DNA of 27,714 nucleotides from an uncultured Collinsella sp. (GCA_958443615.1 CAUCLI010000020.1:1-27714), one strand, 5' to 3'; counted from the stretch's first letter, positions 14,350 to 23,344 are shown. Made by a program: numbers and translations. The notes: a model not told the origin generated them from the sequence alone.

Positions 14350-15645
14350 ATGGCGGAAACCTCACTCAAGACGATCATAGGCGGAACACCAGCCGGAACA
14401 TTGACGCAAGACGAGGCGGGGCTCATCAGCTTCCGCTACGCCGAGGACTATCAGGGCGTCCCCCTCTCGCTGTCCATGCCCATCTCGAACCGCACCTATA
14501 CGCAGGAGACGCTTCTGCCCTACCTGTTCGGATTGCTCCCCGATAGCGAGAGGCAGCGCCGCGCGATCGCCCTCGAATTCGGAGTCCGCCCCAACAATCC
14601 AGTTGCGCTGCTCACCCATATCGGTCGCGATTGTCCGGGCGGCGTCCAGTTTTGCAGGGAGGAGGACCTTGGGGCGGCGCTCGACCGGACCGGGGCCTAC
14701 GGCCCGATCAGCGAGCACGATATCGCCCGAAGGCTCTCATCCATCCGCCAGGACGAGACAGTCTCTTGGATGGGCGGTGAGGAGAGTTGGTCGCTCGGCG
14801 GAAACCAAGGTAAGTTCGCGCTCGGTTTTCACGATGGCACCTGGTGCGAATGTATCGGCGCAGCAGCCACTACCCACATCTTCAAAAACGGCGTCGTGGG
14901 CTTCAGGCTCCAAGCGCTCAATGAGTACGTGTGCATGAAAACGGCAGCGCGCTCGGGGATAAGCACGGCGGCAGTCGAATACCGCTTCTTCGAAGACGAG
15001 CCCGCGCTCATCGTGTCCCGCTACGACCGCGTCCTCGATGCGTCGGGGAATATTGCGCGACTTCATCAGGAGGACTTCTGCCAAGCACTCAGCGTCATGC
15101 CAAACCAGAAGTACACGGCAGACGGAGGGCCGGCAGCGCACGATGCCCTCAGGCTGCTCTGCACCACCGAACAACGCCATCTCAATTTGCTGTTGTTCAC
15201 GCAGATCCTGTTTTACAACTGCCTCATCGGGGCACCGGACGCCCACGCCAAGAACTACTCGCTCATCCTCGGCCGTGGAAGAAACGCTGCCGTGGCCCCC
15301 ATGTACGATGTGGCGTCCGGGCTTGCCTATGAGAACCTTCGTCGCAAGGGACGTCTGGCCATGGCGATCGGCGGGGAGAACCGGTTCGGTCGCGTGGGGT
15401 CGGACGCCATCCACCGCTACATGGGCGGCAACGACCCCGCACTTGCCGCGATGCTCGAAAAAGCCGAGTTCACCGAAGCAGCTTGCACGGCAATCATGGC
15501 CGATCTTGCCCAGGAGATCCCTGTGAGCATGACAGAAGTGTTCGACGAAGCAGAGACGGACGGCATTCCGGGCGCCGCTGAGCTGCGCGAGCGAATGCTC
15601 TGCCCCGTGTGCGAGAACTGCGCCAAGACGCTCGCGCTTCTATAG
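14350..15645 (+). CDS. hipA: HipA-family toxin kinase
   Basis: HipA proteins are Ser/Thr kinases. In the classical case they phosphorylate glutamyl-tRNA synthetase and arrest growth. The N-terminal domain (MSMPISNRTYTQ-like segment, then LFGLLPDSERQRRAIA) matches the HipA N-lobe subdomain. A Gly-rich loop lies at about residues 150-158 (SLGGNQGKFAL). The catalytic pair is Asp297 and Asn302 in APDAHAKN, and the metal-binding Asp320 is in PMYDVAS. Their spacing (5 and 18 residues) equals that of E. coli HipA D309, N314 and D332, so the enzyme looks active. It starts three bases after hipB. The last codons overlap the convergent protease gene by 6 bases. Confidence 0.92.
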   Translation: MAETSLKTIIGGTPAGTLTQDEAGLISFRYAEDYQGVPLSLSMPISNRTYTQETLLPYLFGLLPDSERQRRAIALEFGVRPNNPVALLTHIGRDCPGGVQFCREEDLGAALDRTGAYGPISEHDIARRLSSIRQDETVSWMGGEESWSLGGNQGKFALGFHDGTWCECIGAAATTHIFKNGVVGFRLQALNEYVCMKTAARSGISTAAVEYRFFEDEPALIVSRYDRVLDASGNIARLHQEDFCQALSVMPNQKYTADGGPAAHDALRLLCTTEQRHLNLLLFTQILFYNCLIGAPDAHAKNYSLILGRGRNAAVAPMYDVASGLAYENLRRKGRLAMAIGGENRFGRVGSDAIHRYMGGNDPALAAMLEKAEFTEAACTAIMADLAQEIPVSMTEVFDEAETDGIPGAAELRERMLCPVCENCAKTLALL

Positions 15646-16869
15646 CGGGCTGCCTCCTTTACCAGGGCCGGTGCTGTCGGCAGAAGCCCGCGCGGCGGCA
15701 TCGTCGGTTGGCAAAACGTCACCCAGAATCGCATCGTCATCCGCCGGGGCCCCGTCCTCCTCGTCGTCCTCGGCCACCGCGACCTCAGGCAGTGCGTCCG
15801 AGACGTGCCATGCGCGCTCGAACATGGCGATGCCTCCGGCAAGCAAACCCCCAAAGGCGGCGAACACGATGGGCGCGGGCAGCGCGTTGACCATGGGCGC
15901 CAACGGCGCGACGAGATAGGACGAGGCGTTGAGGGCGAAGTGCAGCAGCATGGCGTACCCGAGTTTGCCCGTTCGCCAGAAGACCCAGCCCTGCAGGATG
16001 CCCAGGGCGAAGGCATAGCTCCCCTGGATGATGTTCATATGGAGGACGCCGAACGCGAGCGCCTGCAGCACGTTGGCGACCCAAAACGCACGCGTGGAGA
16101 CTGCCCTGCGACGAGCGCGGTGGCGCGGGTCCCAACCGGGACTCACGGCGCGCATCGCGTACTCGAGCATGACGCCGCGGCACACGATCTCCTCGTTGAG
16201 CGGCGCGAGGATGACGGTCGAAAGCGCCTCGATGATCGCGAACACCCCGACGGCGGAATCCTCCATGAGCTCGGCGTACTCCGCCATCGTCTCGGGGAAG
16301 AACAGCTCGACAAAACCGAGGATGCCGCTCACGAAGAACTGGGCGGCGAAGCCGACGAGCAGCAGGGAGACGATCGTCTTCATGACGGGGGCGCCTGCGG
16401 AAGCGACCGCCCCGCGGCGCCCGGCGAACGAGCCGATCCGGACGCGCCGCCACCAGAGCCCGAAGATCGCGGCGGCGATGAGCTGCGATACCGCCATGAC
16501 CACCTGGATGCCGTTGTCGAACAGCGCGTCGCTGACTTCGGGGCCCGCGCCGTCGACCGCGAAGCTGATGGAGGCGATGACCGTCCCCCCTATCAGCGAC
16601 ACGACGATTTGCAGCAGGAGATACAGGGCGAACACGCCGACCATGGCGAGAGTCCACTTGACGAAATGAAGCGCGTGGGAGGTGCCCGGCGCGGAGGGCG
16701 CCCCCGACGATGGCGCCGGCGTTCGCACGCGCGCGTCACGCCCGTATCCCACGGGAGGCGTCGGGCCTCCGAGACGTCCGCCCTCAATCGAACGGTCGCA
16801 AGACGGCAGGCAGCCCTTGGCAGGGTCAATGCCACGCTGGGCGTCCGAACTGCTCTGAGACGAATCCAC
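15640..16869 (-). CDS. CPBP-family intramembrane metalloprotease
   Basis: A polytopic membrane protease of the CPBP (CAAX/ABI) family. The motifs are Glu226-Glu227 with Arg231 (NEEIVCRG), His277 (FGVLHMN) and His310 with Asn314 (LLHFALNAS), the expected zinc and catalytic residues. About eight hydrophobic segments run between residues 70 and 350. The N-terminal 65 residues are soluble and Ser/Pro-rich. The C-terminal 55 residues are acidic and cytoplasmic. The start is GTG 16867-16869 with a strong AGGAGGG upstream. It overlaps hipA tail-to-tail by 6 bases. Substrates are unknown. Members of the family process lipoproteins, regulators or bacteriocins. Confidence 0.88.
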   Translation of the reverse strand: MDSSQSSSDAQRGIDPAKGCLPSCDRSIEGGRLGGPTPPVGYGRDARVRTPAPSSGAPSAPGTSHALHFVKWTLAMVGVFALYLLLQIVVSLIGGTVIASISFAVDGAGPEVSDALFDNGIQVVMAVSQLIAAAIFGLWWRRVRIGSFAGRRGAVASAGAPVMKTIVSLLLVGFAAQFFVSGILGFVELFFPETMAEYAELMEDSAVGVFAIIEALSTVILAPLNEEIVCRGVMLEYAMRAVSPGWDPRHRARRRAVSTRAFWVANVLQALAFGVLHMNIIQGSYAFALGILQGWVFWRTGKLGYAMLLHFALNASSYLVAPLAPMVNALPAPIVFAAFGGLLAGGIAMFERAWHVSDALPEVAVAEDDEEDGAPADDDAILGDVLPTDDAAARASADSTGPGKGGSPL

Positions 16870-17011
16870 GAGGCCCTCCTCACAGGCGCGCTCAAGTTTC
16901 CCATGACTGTACCACAGGGCGATTCAGAGGCTTGCGACCGCTCTCCCCTTGCACGCTAGGCGCGGTTGGCGCGCAACTGAACGGCGCGCGAGCACACATG
17001 AGGGCCGCCGG

Positions 17012-17043
17012 GGGCGCGCGGGCCCAAAAGCGCCCGCGCGCCC
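17012..17043 (-). terminator. Strong GC hairpin after the GT39 gene
   Basis: On the minus strand a perfect 12-base stem (GGGCGCGCGGGC pairing with GCCCGCGCGCCC, 17012-17023 and 17032-17043) begins directly after the TAA of the glycosyltransferase gene, with an 8-base loop. No T-run follows, so it may stop transcription only partly or protect the mRNA 3' end. The remaining bases to the protease gene at 16869 show nothing else clear. Confidence 0.5.
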
Positions 17044-19122
17044 TTAAGACGCCAGATCGTACACGGTCGCGCCGCCGACGTCTTGCGCCTCGAAATTCTC
17101 CGAAACCCACGCCTCGATCTCACTCGCCGCGCTCGAGGCGCCCATCTGCGCACCGCCCATGCCGCCACCGGCGATGTAATACCGGACGAGGCCCTGCTCG
17201 ACGTACGTCTTGAACTGCTCGAGCGTAGGTGCGGGGTCGCTGCCGTTGAAGCCGCCGATTGCCATCACGGGCAACTCGCTCGCGAGCTGATAACCCGCCG
17301 CATTTTGCGAGCCCGTCGTCGCGGCGGCCCATCGGTACCCGGAGGCGTTCTCGATCAGCAGGCTCACGAGCTCGTCGCTCGCGGTGCCGCCGCCGAGCAG
17401 CCCGCTCGGCCCGCCTTGGACGCGCCCGTCATCCCGCATCGACGCGCCGTCTCGGGCAGGCTTCCCCGCGCCGTCCAAAACCCCTTCCCCATCCGAGGGG
17501 GCGCCTCCATCCCGCGCGCCGTCTTGACTGGAAAGATCGCCTCGAGCCTGCGCGTGCCCTCCGAGAGACGGGGCTCCCCCTCCGGCGTCATTGCCCGAGC
17601 TCGAAGGGCCGGCGGTCGGCAGCGAGCTGTGGTGCCCCGAGGCGATGGTCTCCGCCGTCCACGCGAACGGGCCGGAAAGGCACGCCAGCACACCCAGGGC
17701 GACACCGACGACGGAGAGCCATCGCCGCACCTCCCCGGAGGCCCAGTGCGCGCAAACCACCAGTGCGGACCCGAATAGACCGCACGCGAGCACCGTCCAG
17801 CCCAGCCAGGCATACGAGCCCGAGCTCACGATGAGCACGAAAGCCCACAGCGCCTCGAGGGCGAATAGCGCCGCCACGGCGGAACGGACCCACCAATCTC
17901 CTCGACGCTCCCAGGCGGCTTGGCAAAACGAGGCCGCGAGCACCGCGACGGGCACGGCAAGCGCAACCGTATAGTAGGCGTGGAAGATGCCCGCCATGAA
18001 GCTGAACGTGAGCCAGGTGACTACGAGCCAGCTGCCGAATATCACCGCGAAGACGGCAAGCCCCCGTGAGCGGTCGCAGGGCTCGACGCGATCCCCGACG
18101 CGGTCGGGACCGACGGGCAGCACCCTCGACCGACGCCTCGCGGCGCGCGAGGCGAGGAAGCAGGCGGCGAGCCCCGCGAGGGCCAGGGGCGCCCACCAGG
18201 AGAACTGGTCGGCGAAATCGGAGCCGAGCAGGCGGAACAGGCCCGTCTCCCCCCACATGCCACCTTGCGCCGCACCCGTGCCGCCGCCCGGCAGCACCGA
18301 GCCGACCTCGTCGCCGGTCAGGCGGCCGAGACCGTTGTAGCCGAACGTCAACTCGATGAACGAGTCCGTCTGCGACCCGCCGATGTAAGGGCGCGACCCG
18401 CTGGGCACGAGCACCGTGAGCAGCACCCACCAGCCGCCCGCGACGGCCATGGCGCCGATCGCGACCGCCGCATCGAGCAGGCGGCGCGGCCACGGCGCGG
18501 GAGAGAACAGCAGCATGGCAAGGCCGAATCCCGGCAACACAAGCAGGACCTGCAGCTGCTTGGCGAGGAACCCGATGCCGCACAGGGCGCCGGCGAGGGC
18601 AACCCATGCCGTGCGACGGCGGTTGCCCGCCCGGCCGACGGGGCACTCGAGAGCCCTCATCACGCAATACGCCGCAGCCAGCTGCACCGTGATGAGCAGG
18701 GCGTCAGGGTTGTTGAAGCGAAACATGAGGGCCGCCACGGGAGTCGATGCGAAGAGCGCCCCCGCGACGATGCCCGCCTGCCAAGACCAGACGCGGCGCA
18801 CCGCGGCGTAGCACAGGTACGTGCAGGCGATCCCCATGAGCGCCTGGGGTAGCAGGATCGAGAAGCTGCTCAAGCCGAGCAGGCGCACCGAGAGCGCCAT
18901 GAGCCAAATGGACGCCGGGGGCTTGTCCACCGTGATGGCGCCGCCGGAATCGAGCGCGCCCCACAGAAACGCGCTCCAGCTTTGCGAGCCCGCCTGCGCG
19001 GCGGCGCTGTAGAACTCGTTCGCATACCCGGATGCGGTCAAGTTCCAAAAGAACACGAATGCGGATGCGGCCAGCAGGCACGCCGCCGCGCCCCACTCGC
19101 TCCCCGTCCGACGGGCCCTCAT
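17044..19122 (-). CDS. GT39-family membrane glycosyltransferase (YkcB/ArnT-like)
   Basis: A 692-residue polytopic membrane enzyme that should move a sugar from a polyprenyl-phosphate donor to an acceptor outside the cell. The N terminus has a first helix and then a family-typical extracytoplasmic loop with GYANEFYSAAAQA and Asp66-Lys-Pro-Pro (TVDKPPASIW). FNNPDALL follows later. Roughly 11-13 helices run to about residue 500. A low-complexity Gly/Ser/Asp linker of about 90 residues then leads to a C-terminal soluble domain (ENASGYRWAAAT, MAIGGFNGSDPAPTL, VRYYIAGGG) like that of YkcB-type proteins. I chose ATG 19120-19122, which overlaps the upstream GT2 stop (ATGA), indicating coupling. A longer frame upstream lies inside the GT2 gene. 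Confidence 0.88.
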   Translation of the reverse strand: MRARRTGSEWGAAACLLAASAFVFFWNLTASGYANEFYSAAAQAGSQSWSAFLWGALDSGGAITVDKPPASIWLMALSVRLLGLSSFSILLPQALMGIACTYLCYAAVRRVWSWQAGIVAGALFASTPVAALMFRFNNPDALLITVQLAAAYCVMRALECPVGRAGNRRRTAWVALAGALCGIGFLAKQLQVLLVLPGFGLAMLLFSPAPWPRRLLDAAVAIGAMAVAGGWWVLLTVLVPSGSRPYIGGSQTDSFIELTFGYNGLGRLTGDEVGSVLPGGGTGAAQGGMWGETGLFRLLGSDFADQFSWWAPLALAGLAACFLASRAARRRSRVLPVGPDRVGDRVEPCDRSRGLAVFAVIFGSWLVVTWLTFSFMAGIFHAYYTVALAVPVAVLAASFCQAAWERRGDWWVRSAVAALFALEALWAFVLIVSSGSYAWLGWTVLACGLFGSALVVCAHWASGEVRRWLSVVGVALGVLACLSGPFAWTAETIASGHHSSLPTAGPSSSGNDAGGGAPSLGGHAQARGDLSSQDGARDGGAPSDGEGVLDGAGKPARDGASMRDDGRVQGGPSGLLGGGTASDELVSLLIENASGYRWAAATTGSQNAAGYQLASELPVMAIGGFNGSDPAPTLEQFKTYVEQGLVRYYIAGGGMGGAQMGASSAASEIEAWVSENFEAQDVGGATVYDLAS

Positions 19123-19961
19123 GCCGACGCCCCCGACGCCGCGCGGCGCGCGCCGGACAGGCTCGCAACATCGAACGCCGTGCTCTTGAGCCTGTGCATA
19201 CCCGCCAGATCTTTGCGCACCGTGTCGACGATATGCACCGTGCTGCCGGCGTCCTCCACCCAATGGACGGGGATCTCGCGCATCGCCAGACCGGCCCGCT
19301 CGCTCAGGCACAGCAGCTCCGTATCGAAAAACCACTCGTCGTCGACGATGCTCGGTAGCAGCAGCGCGGCGGCCTCGGCGCTGATCGCCTTAAAGCCGCA
19401 TTGGGCATCGCGGAAGGACGTCCCGAGGTACAGGCGGAGCATGCGGTTGTACGTACGCGAGATGAACTCCCGCTTGAGGCTGCGCGCGACCCTTGAGTCG
19501 GGAAGCAGGCGGGAGCCGAACGCCACATCGACGGAGCCCGACAGAATCGGCCGAATGAGCTCGCTCAGGTGGGCGAGATCGGTCGACAAATCGACGTCCA
19601 TGTAGGCGAGCGCCTGCGCGCGAGACGAACCCCACGCCCGCTTGAGCGCAAAGCCCCGGCCTTTGCGGCCGATGCGCACGGCGCGAACCTCGCCTGGATA
19701 CGCCTCCACGAGCGAGCGCGCGATGAACCAGGTGTTGTCGGTGCTCGCGTTGTCGGCAACCACCACCTGCCACGTGCAGGGCATGCTGTCGCGCGCCAGC
19801 TCCCGCATGCGCTCTATGACCGTGATGACCGACGACCCGATCTCCGCCTGCTCGTTGTATACGGGCACGACGATCTCGACGTCGATGGGACGCGGCTCTC
19901 CCGCGCATTCCACGATTCCCGTGTAAGGCGACTTGCCGGCATTCTCCTGTGCACCCATCAT
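19119..19961 (-). CDS. GT2 glycosyltransferase, polyprenyl-phosphate sugar synthase-like
   Basis: A 280-residue cytoplasmic family 2 glycosyltransferase that probably loads a sugar onto polyprenyl phosphate. The GT-A fold starts with EIVVPVYNE (residues 29-37). It continues with ADNASTDNT and the donor/metal motif DVDLSTD (Asp122, Asp124). DAQCGFKAIS and EWFFDTELL are typical of the dolichol-phosphate-mannose synthase/YkcC group. Two adjacent ATGs (19961 and 19958) follow AGGGAGG (complement of 19964-19970). The second has the better spacing. It is translationally coupled to the GT39 gene, which would use its lipid-linked product. The downstream partner and absence of C-terminal helices argue against a wall-polymer processive enzyme. 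Confidence 0.9.
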   Translation of the reverse strand: MMGAQENAGKSPYTGIVECAGEPRPIDVEIVVPVYNEQAEIGSSVITVIERMRELARDSMPCTWQVVVADNASTDNTWFIARSLVEAYPGEVRAVRIGRKGRGFALKRAWGSSRAQALAYMDVDLSTDLAHLSELIRPILSGSVDVAFGSRLLPDSRVARSLKREFISRTYNRMLRLYLGTSFRDAQCGFKAISAEAAALLLPSIVDDEWFFDTELLCLSERAGLAMREIPVHWVEDAGSTVHIVDTVRKDLAGMHRLKSTAFDVASLSGARRAASGASA

Positions 19962-19968
19962 GACCTCC

Positions 19969-20499
19969 CTACGCCTTCAGCTCCGCCTCGATGGCGGAGA
20001 CGGCGATCGAGGCCGCGTCGCCCACCCCGGAGCCGACGACCGCGCCGGAGTCCCCCTGAGAAGACGAGTTCCCAGTGGCGCTTTGGCCGTCATCTCCGGA
20101 CGGCGCCCCGTCTATGGCGAGATCGGAATCCATGGCGACCCCGTCATCGGACGGAGTTCCGCCCATGCCGTCCGGGACACCCGCCTCGGCATTCCCCGCG
20201 CCGTCCGGGCCATCTGCCCCCGCGCCTCCCATGCCCCCGGGCTGCGACGCGAACGCCTGCGAGCCCGATGACGTCACCGCGCCCATGGCAGCGCCCCCGG
20301 CGATGCCGCCCGCGATCCCAAACACGAACGACGCCGCGCACACGATGGCGAAGAGGCGCTTGTCGATCGGGACGAGGGCGGCCCGCCGGGGCTCGGGGAC
20401 CTCGGTGGCGATATCCGTGAAACTCGACGTCCCTTCCGTCTGGGCCTCGAATGTCCCTGCAAGTCCGGTAGGGACAGTGGGGTGCTTTCCTGTATTCAT
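19969..20499 (-). CDS. Single-span membrane protein with exported Gly/Asp/Ser-rich tail
   Basis: A 176-residue protein beginning MNTGKHPTVPTGL. It has a cytoplasmic N terminus of about 50 residues and one hydrophobic helix (LFAIVCAASFVFGIAGGIAG). A long extracytoplasmic low-complexity region rich in Gly, Ala, Asp, Ser and Met (GGMGGAGADGPDGAG) follows, and the end is a short mixed segment. The ATG at 20499 has AAAGGAG upstream. Earlier in-frame starts lie in the divergent promoter region. Its stop lies 7 bases before the GT2 start, overlapping that gene's ribosome-binding site. The tail resembles in composition the linker in the neighbouring GT39 protein. No family is recognised. It may be an assembly partner or acceptor of the glycosyltransferases; this is inference. 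Confidence 0.75.
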   Translation of the reverse strand: MNTGKHPTVPTGLAGTFEAQTEGTSSFTDIATEVPEPRRAALVPIDKRLFAIVCAASFVFGIAGGIAGGAAMGAVTSSGSQAFASQPGGMGGAGADGPDGAGNAEAGVPDGMGGTPSDDGVAMDSDLAIDGAPSGDDGQSATGNSSSQGDSGAVVGSGVGDAASIAVSAIEAELKA

Positions 20500-20768
20500 C
20501 GGCGGCTCCTTTCGAAGGAGGCGCGCGGCGGGAAGATGCACCGTGCGCCTTGTGCTCAAGGGAGCGGACGAGTTGTCGATCGCCCGCTCCGGGCAAGGTT
20601 GTACCGCCCCGTCGCATTCGAAAACGATCTCGCTCGCCCGCACTTAGGTAGCTCTCAGGGATGAGCTGGCCATTGTTACCAGGGCGTTATTGCGCTCTCA
20701 GGCTCGGCTAAGGTTGCGCAGGAGCGCGGTATCATCTCGTCCAACATCGCACCTAGGAGCTCGCCGCC
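20500..20768. promoter_or_regulatory. Divergent control region of the glycosyltransferase operon and two-component genes
   Basis: The 269-base gap holds two direct copies of GCTCTCAGG (20651-20659 and 20694-20702), 43 bases apart, or about four helical turns. The first lies in a short inverted repeat (AGCTC...GAGCT). This would suit two response-regulator dimers on one face of the DNA. I could not place a convincing -35/-10 pair. No other gene is seen. Confidence 0.4.
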
Positions 20769-21467
20769 ATGAACATTTTGCTCGCCGAAGACGAACGGAA
20801 CCTCGCCCGCGCGCTTGCGACCATCCTCGACCACAGCGGACACGAGGTCACGGTCGCGCACGACGGCACCACCGCCCTCGCCCATCTCCTGGAGGAGGCG
20901 TTCGACGCCGCGGTCCTCGACATCATGATGCCCGGCATGGACGGCATGGAGGTCCTGCGAAGCGCGCGGGCCCAGGGCGTGCGCACCCCCATCATCATGC
21001 TCACCGCGAAGGCGGAAATCGAAGACAAGGTCGCAGGGCTCGATGCGGGGGCGAACGACTATCTCGCCAAGCCGTTCTCGGCCAAAGAGCTCATGGCCCG
21101 CATTCGAGCCATGACCAGGGCGGCGTCTGCCGCCGGAAACGACGTGCTCGTGGTCGGCAACGTCACCCTCGACCAGACGAGATGCACGCTGCGGGGCCCC
21201 GACGGCGAGGAGCACCTGCCCAACAGGGAGTTCCAGCTGCTGAGGCTCTTCATGGAGCACGACGGCGCCAAGCTCCCCACCGAGCGGCTCCTGCTCGACG
21301 TATGGGGCGACGAGGCGCCCGAAGACGCCGGGGTCGTCTGGGTATACATTTCCTACCTGCGTAAAAAGTTGGGAACCGTGGGGGCGAACGTACGCATCAA
21401 GGCCGCGCGCGGCCAGGGCTACTCCCTCGAGGTCGATGAGGGCACCCCCGGTTCCCTCGGGAAGTGA
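20769..21467 (+). CDS. OmpR-family response regulator
   Basis: A 232-residue two-component regulator. The receiver domain has the acidic pocket (AED, residues 6-8), phosphorylatable Asp51 (AVLDIMMPGMDG), the Thr/Ser switch (MLTAKAE) and Lys101 (YLAKPFS). The C-terminal winged-helix DNA-binding domain (NREFQLLRLFMEHDG, VWVYISYLRKKLG, RGQGYSLE) is of the OmpR/PhoB type. The ATG at 20769 follows TAGGAG. Its stop overlaps the kinase GTG start (GTGA), so they are made together. It diverges from the glycosyltransferase operon, and this neighbourhood (kinase, regulator, GT2, GT39) resembles the Bacillus YkoGH-YkoST arrangement. It plausibly controls that operon. Confidence 0.93.
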   Translation: MNILLAEDERNLARALATILDHSGHEVTVAHDGTTALAHLLEEAFDAAVLDIMMPGMDGMEVLRSARAQGVRTPIIMLTAKAEIEDKVAGLDAGANDYLAKPFSAKELMARIRAMTRAASAAGNDVLVVGNVTLDQTRCTLRGPDGEEHLPNREFQLLRLFMEHDGAKLPTERLLLDVWGDEAPEDAGVVWVYISYLRKKLGTVGANVRIKAARGQGYSLEVDEGTPGSLGK

Positions 21468-22729
21468 TCGGCATGGACATCGCCAAGCGCCTGCGCCGAA
21501 AATTCATCTGCACCGCGATGGGATCGGTCACGCTGGTGCTCGCCCTCATCGTGGGGGGCATCAACGTGGTGAATTACCACGGCGTGGTCGATCGAACCGA
21601 AGCGCGCCTCGATCTGATCGCGCGAGAGGTAGAGGGCGACCGCCAAACATCCGCCGCGCCCACGCGCCCCGATGCGCCCCGACCCCACGGCATCTCCGCC
21701 GAGACGCCCTTCGACGTCCGGTTCTTCACCGTGACCCTTGATTCGTCGGGCAGCGTCATGGGCATGGACATGAGCAACATCGCCGCCGTCGACGAGCGAC
21801 AGGCGGAGCAGATGGCGACCGACCTGTGGCGGTCGGGCAGGACGGAGGGGTTCTCTTCCGAATATCGCTTCCGCATGGTCGCGTCGGAACCCGAGGGCGG
21901 CTCGGACGATGCGTCCCACACCTATCTCTTCCTCGACTGCACGCGCGAGCTCGGGCAGTTCGACTCGTTCCTCAGGGCGAGCATCGCCATCAGCGGCGCG
22001 GGGCTCGCCCTCGTATGCGCGCTGGTGGCGTTCCTCTCCGGCCTGGCGATCAAACCCATCGCCGACAGCTACGACAAGCAGCGGCGATTCGTCACCGATG
22101 CGAGCCATGAGCTCAAGACCCCGCTCTCCGTCATCGACGCCAACACCGAGGTCATCGAGATGACCGAGGGCGAGAGTGAGTGGACGAGGGGCATCCATGA
22201 GCAGGTCGCCCGCATGTCGCATCTCACCGAGCGCCTCGTGTTCCTGGCGCGCATGGACGAGGGGGGTGAGCTCGAAATGGGGGAATGCGATCTCTCGGAG
22301 GTGGCAAGACGGGCGATCGAGCCGTATCACGCCGTGGCGCTCTCAGCGAACAAGCGGCTCTCCGCATCGGTCGACGATGGAGTGCGCTGCCGGGGCGATG
22401 CGGCCGCCCTCGCCCAGGCGATATGCCTGCTGCTCGACAACGCCATGCGCTATGCGCGGGAGGAAAGCGTTGTGGAGGTCTCCGTGCGGACGCAGGATCA
22501 TGCCTGCCGCATCGACGTCTCAAACGCCTGCGACGAACTGCCGGGAGGCGACCTTGGCAGGCTGTTCGAGCGCTTCTACCGCAGCGACGGGTCACGGGCG
22601 CGCGAGACGGGCGGTTCGGGCATCGGCCTGTCCGTCGTCCGCGCCGTCGCGGAGGCCCATCACGGCAAGGCCCTCTGCACGACCGACGGGGTCGACACCA
22701 TCACGTTCAGTCTCATCCTTCGTCGATAG
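21464..22729 (+). CDS. Sensor histidine kinase
   Basis: A 421-residue membrane kinase partnered with the upstream regulator. Helix 1 (about residues 16-36) and helix 2 (about 173-196) enclose a 135-residue extracytoplasmic sensor domain. Phospho-acceptor His215 lies in DASHELKTPLSV. The ATP domain has Asn326 (LLLDNAMRYA) and the GGSGIGLSVV box near 382-390. No clear HAMP domain separates helix 2 from the His box; only about 15 residues (IKPIADSYDKQRRF) do so. The GTG at 21464 overlaps the regulator stop by 4 bases. An ATG at 21473 is an alternative three codons later. The signal sensed is unknown. Cell-envelope stress is a reasonable guess from the glycosyltransferase neighbours. Confidence 0.93.
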   Translation: MIGMDIAKRLRRKFICTAMGSVTLVLALIVGGINVVNYHGVVDRTEARLDLIAREVEGDRQTSAAPTRPDAPRPHGISAETPFDVRFFTVTLDSSGSVMGMDMSNIAAVDERQAEQMATDLWRSGRTEGFSSEYRFRMVASEPEGGSDDASHTYLFLDCTRELGQFDSFLRASIAISGAGLALVCALVAFLSGLAIKPIADSYDKQRRFVTDASHELKTPLSVIDANTEVIEMTEGESEWTRGIHEQVARMSHLTERLVFLARMDEGGELEMGECDLSEVARRAIEPYHAVALSANKRLSASVDDGVRCRGDAAALAQAICLLLDNAMRYAREESVVEVSVRTQDHACRIDVSNACDELPGGDLGRLFERFYRSDGSRARETGGSGIGLSVVRAVAEAHHGKALCTTDGVDTITFSLILRR

Positions 22730-22798
22730 CTCCGGAGTTCCCCATGTGCCGTACGAAACGTCGCGGAGCCGAGACGGCGGCCGTCATCGCAGGTGGCC

Positions 22799-23284
22799 CT
22801 ACGCCCGGGTGCGCTCGATCTCGACGGAGACGGACCGCAGGGGAAGGCCCACGGGGGCCCAGGGCTTCTCGAGCTTGACGCGCACGCCATAGGCGCCCGG
22901 GTAGCGGTCGAGCAGCATGGCCGCGACACCCTCCGCCGCCGCCTCGATCAATTTGAACGTATGGGCCCTCATGAACGCGTCGACGGCGTGAGCCGCCTCT
23001 CCGTAATGAATGGAGGCGGACAGGTCATCGGTCTCGCCCGCACGGTGCGTGTCGGTGTAGAGCGTCACGCTCACCACGAACTTCTGGCCGAGCTTGTTCT
23101 CCTCGGGGAAGACGCCGTGGTTGGCAAACACCTCCAGCCCGTCGATGGCGATCTTGTCCAGCATGCGCAGCCGCTCGGGCTCGATACGCGCGAGCTGCGT
23201 GCGCGGCGCGGGCAGGCCATCCTCCCGGCAGGCGAGCGCGCCGCGGTCGTCGACGATGTTCTCGGGCAGATGCTTCGTATCCAT
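22799..23284 (-). CDS. folB: Dihydroneopterin aldolase
   Basis: FolB cleaves 7,8-dihydroneopterin to 6-hydroxymethyl-dihydropterin in folate synthesis. The catalytic domain spans residues 41-161. It opens MLDKIAIDGLEVFANHGVFP, carries the GVFPEENKLGQKF active-site strand, and ends with the VRVKLEKPWAPVG segment holding the catalytic Lys. The preferred start is ATG 23282-23284 with TGAGGAGC upstream. This gives a 40-residue N-terminal extension (NIVDDRGALACREDGLPAPR) not usual for the family. Starting at Met41 would give a normal-sized enzyme but with only a weak ribosome-binding site. No other folate genes are adjacent in the window. It probably shares a transcript with the HD protein 60 bases upstream. 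Confidence 0.9.
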   Translation of the reverse strand: MDTKHLPENIVDDRGALACREDGLPAPRTQLARIEPERLRMLDKIAIDGLEVFANHGVFPEENKLGQKFVVSVTLYTDTHRAGETDDLSASIHYGEAAHAVDAFMRAHTFKLIEAAAEGVAAMLLDRYPGAYGVRVKLEKPWAPVGLPLRSVSVEIERTRA

Positions 23285-23344
23285 GATGTGCTCCTCACAC
23301 GCTCATCGCGCGTGGCCCGGGCGATCCGCGCCGCGCGCATGCAC

